A stretch of DNA of 64,000 nt from Acanthococcus lagerstroemiae (taxonomy: Eukaryota; Arthropoda; Insecta; Hemiptera; Eriococcidae), in NCBI GenBank assembly GCA_031841125.1, contig CM063107.1, forward strand, positions 62,197,814-62,261,813, in the 5' to 3' direction. A program made the position numbers and the translations under genes. Position 1 is the first letter of the stretch, and every line of letters begins with the position of its first letter. The notes below the pieces were generated by a model. The model worked only from the letters and a program-made list of their open reading frames with translations, was not told the origin of the DNA and did not search any database. Positions 35,101 through 47,100 of this stretch are shown in pieces.

Positions 35101-38100
35101 ACTGTCAGACACGCCGTATATAGTGACGGTAGCACCGCCAGATGGAACTAGTGCTGTGCCTTCAGAGTTTTGTATAGTTGATCCAGGCTGGCCCTGCCGC
35201 TTTTCATTTGGCCAAATAATTCTTGATGAGCTTGATGACCAGACAGGCGGTCATCTTAGGTGGTGGCATTGTAAGGATTGTACTCTTACCTAACTCATCT
35301 TAGAAGAGAGTCAAAAATGTTACTCGAATATAACTTCTTTTTTGATGTAAAAATGAAGTTCTGTGATAAACATCGGCGTGGATTCGGTGTTGCGAGAAAG
35401 ATACCAATCGAATTTTCAAATTCCACCATCAGCTTTTATTTTGCAAGTTGCCCGAAGGTTTTTGTATACAAATAATTGAACGAGTTACCGAATTGTTTTG
35501 CAGATTGTATCATTAATGCTGCGCGACCAGAATGCAGAGGAATTAGCAAGCGCGTCCGTGCAGCGCGGCCTCGAGGAGAAGCAGCGAGATGAACTGGAGC
35601 TAATGGCGGCTCGGAAGAAAGAAATGGAAGATAGACAGAAGAAAATGAAGAAGCTTATTGCGGCTCGGTAATGAAATACGTCTGTTTTAATAACTTTTAT
35701 GTTGTAATGGTTAATTAACTTTTTCATTTTCTTTGAGATAAATTTGAAAATTCGTGGGTAGATGATACGACTCGCGTTTCGGCGATAATGCGGCATTAGT
35801 CATTATAATAATGAAAGTTCTGAACTTCGGTTTTGAAAAATTTGATTCTAATGAAATTTTTCGACACGACTCCGAATGAGAAATATCTTAAAATTCAACT
35901 TGACGCTTCGGCAGTTTTAACAACCCGACTTCATCAGACTTGATGGGTGGAATAGCGAGCAAGTGGCTGCGTCGGATATGTAGCCAGTTTTGTAAAGAAG
36001 AGTAAACAAAAATTCGTATTGACCTGACTGTATTTCTCAATTTAATCAAGTCGACAGACGAGCTCGCCATTTCCCGTTCTCATTTTTAATTAACGAAGAT
36101 TTTAAAAGCGAATAAAGGATGCCTGAAACTTACTTTAAAAACGATCTTTCTGAAGGGTATTACTAATTTTAATTAATTAGGTACAGACATTTTCTGCTTT
36201 ATCGACACCGTTCACCAGGTGGCGACTCGACTGATATTTTTCTTTTTGTCCCTTTTTTTTCTCAGTGTCGTTTTCCCCTTTCCTCATTGTTCTGAAGATA
36301 CCGCCGCGAATAAGAGAATTCTGCGAGGGTTTCGCCCTACGAGGAAGAAAGCGCCTTATAAGTTTGCCCTTCTAGCAACTTTCTCTTGTAGCATTCACTT
36401 CGAAATGTCAAGTTTTATTTTTCGACCGCGAGCTAATGGCTGGATGATTTGTGCTGATGAGATTAAATGAACAACGAAGAGATCTGCATTGCCTGCTATT
36501 CGGCATGTCGCCGGGATGAACACTAGCTTGTTGTAGTTTGTCGAATCTTCGTGTGTTGCCGAAAATGTGAAGAGGAAAAGGCAGATTTGTTAAAGGAATA
36601 TCGCCGTTACGTTGGTTCTCCCCCTTTTCTAAATTATCCCGACGGCACTCAAACGATTATTATTTTCAGCGAGATTTTTCAATTTGGCCGAAATGGGGCT
36701 AATGTACTAGCGAACTCGCTAAAATGGTGTGGATTGGAATTACGCGAATTTGTCTGATGTTTGGGTGGAAGAAAATGTCTGTGCTCGAATGGGGTTGTTC
36801 GTTCCGCTGTAAGAACGGTGGGAATGGGTTAATGGAAAAAGACCGTAAAAGGCATTGCAGTTTGCGGTCAGTCGTATGCGGGGTGTTTAATGTTTTGGTG
36901 GGCTGTAATCGAAATGAGGCTGTAGTACTCGGCGAGATGAACCAAAAATTTAATGTTTATAGCTGGTTTTAGTCATTTAAAGGGTTGCGTTAGCTCTGAC
37001 ACCGAACCGAGAAATGAGTAGGAATGCGATATTTCAACAGTTTTCTCTGTACTAAGTTGGAAGTTGAAGTGAGTTATCAACTCCTCACTGAATGAATGTA
37101 TTCAGTTGGTCTCAAACTGTGGATCGGTGGGACTTGAACATCGCCAGGAAGGGGGAAAATTGAAAAATATGGGAAAGGTGCATGCGAGAAGTGAGGTCGA
37201 TTTTTTCCAAAAGAACAGATTATATGTCGTGCGGTGGTTGTGTCGATCGATCAAGGGATCGGCAGATCGAATTGATAGAACTGATCCGGTGTGATCGAGG
37301 TACGGTACCGCGAGTCACGGACCAACGTCGGCTTCCTTGAATTGATTTAGCCGAGACGTGTGCAAGTTGAAAATGCAGTTTATTGATGCTTTTATTGATT
37401 AATAGATTATGTTATACTTGTCAAAAGACAAGATATGAACAGTAGTGTATTAACATATAGCCACTAGGCTTTTGTGCTCCCGACACTACAGAGTATGACG
37501 ACTACACTTTAGATTAAGTCCGAAAAGATGCTGGTTTGAAGATGCCAGCGAGAGCTCCACCTGACTCGAGCGTATTAAGACCAAGACCAAAACTGAGCCT
37601 CTTTGCAGGAGTTATATACCTACTAATAATCGATCGTTTAACGATGGTGTCTCCGCCTAGGAGGAGATGTCACCATGGGATGAGCGGAGACACGAGGGAC
37701 GTTGTTGACTACCTGTGAAGGTCGACACGTGTAGGCTATGCGATTTGGAGCGATGCTCGTGGTTCGAAATATAGGTGTAGGAATTATACATTGTACTTTC
37801 TTTGTCTTCTCGGACTTGCACATGGCACGTATGGAATGATGTCGAAATATAGAATCTGCGGCAGGCAGACGCTCGCGGTTATTTTTGCACTGCCGAGGCC
37901 ATGATCCTGAAGAAGAGTAGCGATCGGATTCTCGGAACTCGAGGAAGGTGTACGATTTTCGATATTGCGTTTTAATTCTGATCGTGTGACCAGTGGACGT
38001 CTTGATGACATCCACATGAAGGCCATTTGAGCATACACGTGCCGTTGACAATTTTGGTCGGTGTGAGATGCACACCGAATCTGGTGAGAACTAACACTTC

Positions 38101-41100
38101 TAAACTGTCCCACGAGGAGTGAACGATCAAGGATTCGATGGCGTGAGCGAGAATGCGAATTCGTCTCACGACACTATGCTAACCGAGATGATGCCAGATG
38201 TTGGTTAACGCTTTCACATTGGATTTTATGACGCTGTATGCTACGGGAAGACATGGCCTGTGCGTTACCAGGTTCCTTTTTCATATCCTCCTTCGCGAGT
38301 TTATCTGCGTTCATGTTCCCTTGTGCCCTGCTGTCCATAGTATGGTGACATGGTTCTCGTAAGCAACAGTGTATAATTTTTTAATACAGTCCGTCACCGC
38401 CAAGGATGTAGTTTGGTGTGCCGAAAGTGCCTTAATAGCCATTTGACAGATATAGATCCGTTTATTAACGATTCTTACAACTTGCTCATTCGTTGAGGCA
38501 TGTGGAAACCACGCATGCTCTCCTCTTTTCTTAGAATGCTTGGCTACCTCTTTTCTCATGCCTTCCGTGTGGGTATCATTGCACGTTTATGGCTTGTAAA
38601 TGAAGTGTTCCACCGAGATTTTGTCCCTGGGCATCCCAAAACATTTGTCCATCGTCTCCACCGTCTCCCATATCCTTCCATAACCTGTTTTTTGGACCCG
38701 GAGGTCTTATTGGCCCAGACGATAAGCTCCTGTTATCGCAACTGCTTCTATAACAGTGTGCAGTGGCGGCAGATTTAGGAGTCTTTTAAGTGTTTCCGCC
38801 GCCATCGTTCTCATTGCCCCTGTAATCATCACACACGCCAGTCATTGAGGTGATCCAGTTCCTCTCTGACTTGGCCAGGTGGACCTGATCTTACCACACA
38901 CATGCCGCATATGTGATGCCAGGACGTATTACACCAGTATATATCTAGTGCACCATTTTGAGAGAGAGTCCGCGGGTTTGCCGACAAAGGTACAGCAAGC
39001 CTAAGGAACCTCAATCCTTTTTCTTATTTTCTCCGAGACGTGGTCTCTTCAAGAAAGTTCTTTGTCAAGAAATACCCCTAAGTACTTAACCTTCCTTGTG
39101 AGAGCTAAAGGTTTTCCTTTGTATTGCATGTTAATCAACTCTTTGCCCTTTCTTTTGTAAGTGAAGAGGGTGTTCTCAGTTTTGTCCGGCCACTATTTTT
39201 GCTCCATAGGAGTCCCCACTGCGTCAGCTCCGTGATGGACCCCGGAAATTTGCCAGTTACTACCACAGCCAAATCATCAGCTTAACATTGTGTGTATATT
39301 TTTTGATTATTGAACTTATCTAGCAAACTGTCCCCCACTAGGCTCCACAGTTGGGGAGAGAGCAATTTCCCCTGCGGGCTGTCGCTTATGGTCGTTGCAT
39401 GTACTTTTTGTTAAGTTAATCTGGATCTCCCCGCTTTTTAGCGTAGATACTATCCAGCCTGTTAGGCTTCCCTTTACTTCCCTTTCCCTCAGTGCTGTTT
39501 CTATTAATTCGTGAGAGATTGCATCAAACGCTCCTTGTATGTGCATGAATGTTGCCAGGGCATAACTTCCGCTAGTCATCCTTCTCTCAATTGCCGTAAT
39601 AAGTGAGTGGAGTGATGACTCTCTTTTTCATTTTTACTTTCAACCTGAGCCCTGGAATCCGCCCTTTCGAGCATTGCCTCAGAGACGTCGGGGCGACTGT
39701 TAGGGCTGTCTTAGCCCACTTTTCTTCTTGCCGAAAACCCGTCCTAGGTCGAAATGTAGCGAGTTGCTACGTGGGCTCGAACTCGGGACCTCCGGATTTT
39801 GAGACCAGCGTGCTATCCACTCGGCCAACCAGACTCTTGGAGTGATGACTCTACTAACCTACTTGCCCTATATGCATGCTGGTTTTCGTGTAGTGGGAAC
39901 CTTTTCAGGTAATCCCCCTTAGGTGCCTGTCAATATAAAATAAAGGGAACAGAAAAAATACTACATGAAAATTAATAAAAACTTTTGAACGAAAAAATAA
40001 AAGAATCACGAAATAATAAAACATCGAATGGAAAAAAATTATTGAATTAGCAATTTTCAGGTGAATTAAAAATAGACCAGGTGTGTGTTAGTTTTGATAG
40101 TTGCGAAAATGTTAGCTTATTTAATGGCAGCGCCTTGTGGAGGCTTTGGTTTTGCAGTGCCCTCTGAAGGCTTTTGATTTGCTAATTCTTTCATTCTGTT
40201 GCTTGTAATAGCATGGGAGTGACAATGAGCCCTCTTGTTCGAGGGAGTTCGGTCAGTCTAATATTGATCTTTGCAATTCGGAATTGAGAAATCATACCGG
40301 ATTACAGTGGGATATGAATAACTGATGCTCCTTGCAAAGGAAAGGTCAAACAAGGTGGCAGCCTTCTAGAGACCTTGGGTTTGCACTGCCCTCTAGAGGC
40401 TTTTGAATTTGCCAATTCTTTCATTCCTTGGCGTGTAAACTGAAAGTCAGAAAACTGGCCTAATTAAAAGTAATGCACAAGTCTGGTCCATCATTTTTGG
40501 GACCAGACCGTGGGGTGTAAGTAGCGATCCCCACTGTGTTGGGCTCAGGTCTTGCCCCATCCACTTCTGCACCTGATAGTAAGTCCGGAGAGTGCAACCT
40601 GGCAGCATCAGCAGTGGGAGGAAGCTGGGATAAATTGAAATTCGTCTTGGCTCCAGCTTTGGCAAATAGCTGGTACCGCAGGGAATTAAGGGTGCCAATG
40701 CCTGGCTGGCTACCATACATGGTGACAATGATTTGTTCCCCTGCGGCTGCTATTTGCACAGGTGTTGCCGTGGGATTTAAAAAAGCTGCAGCCTGCTCCT
40801 TCAGCTGAGGGTTCCGCTCCAGTGCAGTGAGCAGTTTCGCCCTTTTATGGCGAAAGAAGGCTGAAGTAGAATCGCAGCCGCTGAAAGCGTGGATGAATGG
40901 GATCCGGTGGTGGTTTCCCTGTGTTGTGGAGGCAGCTGAGGAGAAAACTTCTACTATTTTTCCTCGCCTACACTTTTGGAAATACACGTTCGTTGGTCTT
41001 ACCATAAAACACGTCGAACTCTTTGGAATTCCAGGTTTCGATATCCTGATATTTCGATCTGAACGATACTACTTTTTCGATTGCATCATTCGAATCATAC

Positions 41101-44100
41101 TACAGAAACGAATATGACGTCACGATGTACACACCGAACGTTGGCTGTTCGTACGTACGAATGAGGGTTCGACGGTCTGCTATCGGTGCCAGGTGCCGGT
41201 TACCCAAGGGAGAGAAGAGGCCTAGAAGCGAACGCCAAGGGGTAGAGAGACGTCGAGGCCCTCCAGGCAAAAGGGGCTCACAGGAATGCAAATTAGAGAC
41301 CCCGTCTCAACTCTCTTTCTTCCTTCTTCCTAATCACCTCCTTCTTCCACGTTACTGAATTTACTTTACAAATGGTACCTGCTAATGATAGCACTGTGCC
41401 ATTTTTTAAATTTAAATTAACTGATCAACTTATCCTTTTTAGTCATCACCCCGCCCCCACCCACACCTTTCTAAAATGTAAATTTAGTAAAAATTTACTT
41501 CGCTGAACCATATGAAAGTGCTTTGTGATGATCAAATTAAACAAGAGAAATCGCTACATATTTACAACTTTTAAAAGAATACCAAACTTTGAAAAGCTGT
41601 ATCTCGAAAACTATTCGGTCTACAGAGACAAAAAAAGAAAACTCAAAATTTATCAAATTTTATCTAGTTTAAGGAAGGTATGTGTGGGTATTGTCGGAAA
41701 ACCACTACTTCCTGATCAAAATGGCCGAAAACTGAAAAAATGCCAAAAAATTGCAGTTTTTGAGCTGGGAAACTAAGTTCCGGCGGGGCCCCGAGGTCGA
41801 AAACTCGACCAGATTACCTCCACGTCATCCCGAACATTGTGTGAAAAAATCGCTACTACCTCATTTAAGGTACGTGACGCCGATTTTGGATTACAATTCA
41901 ACTGTATTAATTAGGCCATGTGGGTAACCTTAGGGTGTTCCAAAATCCGAAAATTTTCTTACTACTTGCTAATTTTAAGTTTGAATATGTCTGATTATCT
42001 GAAAATGTTATGATACCCATTTTCGAATATCTCCTTTTTCGCTGTTGATATGTCATCCATATTGTTCTCCACTTAGAGGAACAGTACGCCTGAATGGCTG
42101 AGTTAAATAGATCAGTATTGATTTATGTACTTTTACATTTAACCAGAACTGAATGCTGGCGAATCCAGTTGAACCAAATTATCAGTGATACAGCAGTAGA
42201 AAAATGTTCGTTCATTTCAGTTCAGTCTTACAATTCACCTCGCATTTTCAGGGTTTTCTGTCTGTGGTTCTTATCCATCCGAAAATAATTTACGGATTTC
42301 AGGGCGCACGTAGAATCATTTTCACTTCTGCCGTGTGGTGGCTCGTAAAAAGAAGTTTTTCCAATACGATACACTTGAAAAAGTATGAAAAAAGTAAATA
42401 GCATTGCATTTATGTAGTAATTGAATAACTCTTTACACTCGAGTCTACACAAAGCGAACCGATCAAATTATAAGCTTTTACAATGGCGGGATGAAAATAC
42501 AGAAACTTTTAATGGATGTAAAGAAAAAATGTAAGTGGAAAATGAAACCTTATTTCAACCGTAGAGTTTCGTGTACTATTGAACTTGGGAGATTTTTGCG
42601 TGCAAACGGTGAGACAGAGTAATCAGATAAAACTCTCAATAAATTGTTCTCGGAGATTTTTATGTATCGATCGCCCGTGTGTGAAAGTAACATTTGTGCG
42701 CTATTTGAGAAACCATGCGTCTGTATCCTTGAGCAATCAGATTTATGAAGAAATTCACGAAAAAATTGATTGCCAGTGTAATGCGTCCTTAAAATGAAAA
42801 TTTATTCGATTGAATTTCACGATTTATCGTAGATTTTAAAAAGAATAAAACTGTCAAGTGAACTCAAGATAATTTCGCTTATTTGCACTTGCTGAGGACA
42901 TGCTGGTGGGTCAACTGGACGATGGAAATCCAAGGTGTCTACAGGTTTGGAAAATTTGGAAAGTTTGGAAAAAGTCAGGAATTTGAAAAGTAGGTCAGGA
43001 AGTTTGTAAATAGTCAGGAAATTCAGCAATATTTTTAAGAAGTTTGGAATTTTTCATCTCATTGGTAAAGTTCTACAGAATGAAACACTTGAAAAAATAT
43101 AATCATAACTTAGTTCATCGCTTTGTTTGTTTATAAGGTATATCTGTGAACACCTTCCTAATGCTTTCACTCAAAAATCAACTTCAAATTTCAGTTCATT
43201 CTAACCATAGCGTCTAGTAGTATAAACATAAGTATATACTGTCTATACTGTAAAGGTTTAAAGAAGAGAAAAAAAAAGTTTGGAAAAAGTCAGGAATTTA
43301 TATTTTTCCATTCTTGTAGACACCTTGAAATCCTCTTAGCACCCTCCTTTCGAAACTTCCGTTAGGTGGCATTTGTTGGAAAATTTAGCGAGACATCGAC
43401 ACAAATAAGGAGGGTTGGAGGCAAATCCTGTGAAACCCCCCTCCCCCCTTTAAGAAACTGAAAAATTATAAGAGCGAAAGAATGTTTGCATTATTTTGAT
43501 ACTTATCGGCCATCCGTGAGCCCCCCCCCCTCCCACATACACACTCTAAGTGGGCCGTTTCCGCTTATGGAGTAAAACTTTTTTTCCGCTTGTCGACCAA
43601 CATTTATGCTGTCAGCAAAATTTAAAAATTCTCATTTTCCCAAGAGTCACTTCGTTACACCCCTGACGTCTACCGAAAATGAAACACCGAAAACTGAAAT
43701 TTGTATTTTACGACGTATCGCCGTTTCTTTGTCTTCTAATATACGATCAGTTTTTTTAAGAAAATGAAAACTGCTTTCAGAAAAATATGTTTCCTCGTAT
43801 CCACGTTTTACGTTACGAATGTCAGATTGCACTTGATACTCTCTGCTTCGTAGTGTGACAGGTTCTTTCAAATTTAAAGGTTGAGTTACGAATAATACGT
43901 GAAGATTTAATTCGCAGCAGCAATACATTTAGCGTATAAGTCAATTTGACATTTTTATATCGTAAAAATAGTGTACGTCAAAAAATTGTGTTTTAGAAAC
44001 TCCAAATATTTCGCAGAAAATAAGTGAGAAAAAAGAAAGCTTAAACAAAAAGAAAGCCAGCGCACAGAAGACGTATCTGTCAAAATAAATTTCGGGACAT

Positions 44101-47100
44101 ACAACGGGGTTGTTCAATTGCCTTTGAAAAGGATGGAAATTTGAAAAGAAACGGCGAATTTTTCTCACCAAACCGGCAATTTTTATCGTAGTTTCTTTTT
44201 GTTTGTTTGCAGGCATTCCAGGTTCGGTGGCACGTTCGTTGTACGTGGGGTTAAATCAATCAGTGATAATGATCTTATTGTTTATTCTCTGGATAGTCAA
44301 GCTGCACCGTCTTTCGATCGACGCAAGGTAATATTTTGTGACTAACGAAATTCTCTTTCGTTGGTATCCTTGGTTACATTTACCATAGTGAAACTAAGTA
44401 GGGGAGAGCCGTGTACCATGGGATCAAAAATCGATTTTTTTCTCCGGCGCCCGGATCAAGTGAGCTAAGAAGGTGAAACTCCAGCCTCAGATACTTTCCC
44501 CTTGGTGGAGCCTATGGCAATACACGCCCGCCAAAGTGGCTCCCCAGGCACTGCACCCCTGGTATCGGAAACTACCCATTCGAGTATCGTATCAGTGACC
44601 AGTGAGACGCATTGATGCTGTACCGGGCTTATGTAGGCTGCCGCTGTGTGTAAAATCTTTCTTACCGTCCTTGGCCCAAACTGTAAAATGCGAGCTTTCA
44701 ACGCCTTGTGGTAAATTATAGAACCTCTGACTCGTACTCAAATCTGAAAATCTATTCCCAGTCGCATCAGGCGCTATTCTACTGTGTCTCGGATTAGTAA
44801 AGGCGATAAATGAGAAATAGTAATATTTTGGGGGCCAAAAGCAGATTTTGTTGAAAAATGTCAGCCTAGGTGTCAGAAACAACATATTAAAAATCTCGCG
44901 CCGAGAAAGGTGTGTTAACTTTTCTGTGGCACGTTTTAGCCCCCCAAAATCAGTCTCTTTTGCAAATATCAAAAAGTTGAAGTTCTAGAAAAAAAATTTC
45001 GAGACAAAAAATATTCCTCGTAAAATTTTATGTAAAATGATGTATGTGAAGTTGAGTATAAGCCACATAGTTAACCTAAAAATATCCTTGAAAATAGTCA
45101 CATTTTCAACTTTTCATAAAAACCAACAGATTTTTGCTAATATTTCGAAATTATCAACTCGTACAAACAAGTGCATGATAAAAATAATTTTAACTTTCTC
45201 CAAGAATCATAATAGCTCCTAAGTGTACTTTTCCCCCCTGTTTGGAGGGTTCCCCTATCCAAACTTACTTGATGGCAGGGATGCCAATAAGTAAGTAGCA
45301 AAATTTTCCGAAAATCCCGATGATCCATCCAAATTTCGGAATAAGATCCAAAGAAGAATGAACTCCCTTTAGAGATCTCACGTGTGGGAAATTGCCGATA
45401 GTAGATTGCTGATGAAGGAGGTTAATAGTTCACGCTAGGGCACGTTCAGCCTACTATCACCATACTTATAAGCAGAGCCCGGATTCCTCGGCATTTGCCG
45501 AATCATTTCAGTGCGTCCGGGAAGCATGAAAATGATATAGAAGTACGTTTTGGGGGTAGTAGAGGCTGGGGGAAAAAATTTATTTTACCGAAAATGGGTA
45601 AAAAGCCGAATTCCTGCCGAAACAGCATATTTTTACAGATTTTCTAGAGATGAACCATAAAATATGAAATAAATCCGCTCGGAACTTATGCGTCACCAAT
45701 TCATTGCACGTTCTGTCGCGTAACTCTTCCACGCTCGCAGCTAACTTAACATTTATCAATTCTTATCTTGCCTTCTTACCTGCTGCAATTTATAAATTAC
45801 AAACAAGAGGACTTTCGCTGAGCACACATATAGAAATTGTCGAAGACGTTCGAACAAGACTGCGGGCAATACCAGGGTCTCGAGGGGGCTCCTTACAAGT
45901 AAAGGCAGATGAAGTTTTTACAATGAACCGTGGCTACATGACGTTACGCCAACTCAACGACTCACTAATTAATGGCACCTCCGCCACACCAGCCTCGCTC
46001 CCGGCAAATCCGGCCATATTGAGTAGCTATACTTACGCTCCTCTTACTTCAGTGGACGTAGGAAGATCATTCTCCGATTACGAACGTACTGGGTTTCTCC
46101 AGGAAAATATTGAAAAACATCTAGTTGTGATGTATAATCAAAAATTTTTGTAGTCTGATCGTTTTTTCGTGATATCGTGTCTCATTTTTCCTTATTTTGA
46201 TGTACTTTTTTTTCTTGCCGAAAAAATCCGGGCTCTGCTTATAAGTGTTAACCACAGACCACCTCCTAGCTCCACGGGGGTCTGGGCGAGTCCACGATGA
46301 CCTATACCCCCAGCTTACTTCCTTAGTGCTGAAGACCTGAGTCATCCGGACGGACGTGAACTACTTAGGAACCCCATCTTCATGTTCCTGAATGGAAAGA
46401 GGTCCACCAAAGGGAAAATTAATTTAAAACAAGTTCAGTGATGCCACGTACCAAAATCAGATACTAAGCACAGTGGTACGTCTGTGCACATAGAATAGAT
46501 GAAGTTGTTCCAAGTCCACTTCAGTGAAATTACGAAATCATAGTCGAATAGAAAATCAGCAATACGTGCGTTCTATTTAGCAGGGTGTCCATTCTCTGGA
46601 AAACCGGGAAAATTCGGGGAATTTTGCCCGTCTGGAAAAGTCAGGGAAAAGTCAGGGAATTTTCAGCATTTTTCACCTAAAAGTAAGGGAATTTTGTAAA
46701 AAAAAAATCGACTGCGAAATTCTGTAGTAATTCAAACAGATTTTACCCTATTTCTTATTTAAAAAAAAATTTTCTTCGCTTCGCTCAGGCAAGTTTCTTA
46801 TCTTTTTTCTTTCACAGGAAAAGGGCGTGGGTAATACAACCCCCTCTCCTATCGCAGTAGTACAGAGTGTGTTGATGTGATGAAATCCTTTTCATGGTAT
46901 TCGTTTCGTGTCTACATCCTTCTATTAAGGCGGCTATACACTTAAGTATTTCTTATTTCGTGACTTTTCACGAACCATTTCACGAAAAATATGACGAAAC
47001 GGGAACCAATCCCTATATCTCCTTCTCCTTGGTTATCAGTCAATTCTGACCGTTCTGATCCGCGAGGCCTCTTCACCGGTCCCGATACTGTGCTAAGTCA

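Noticed and set aside
33210..35293. Plus-strand open frames across 33.2-35.3 kb
   Set aside because: They are antisense to two GC-rich LINE relics whose RT motifs are clear on the - strand.
37240..38175. LTR retrotransposon
   Set aside because: Only promoter- and polyadenylation-like words were seen; no second LTR, primer-binding site or pol domain. Kept only as a low-confidence segment.
39774..39830. A functional tRNA gene
   Set aside because: A and B boxes are present but the acceptor stem does not close, and the sequence continues into a SINE body bounded by a 14-bp TSD.
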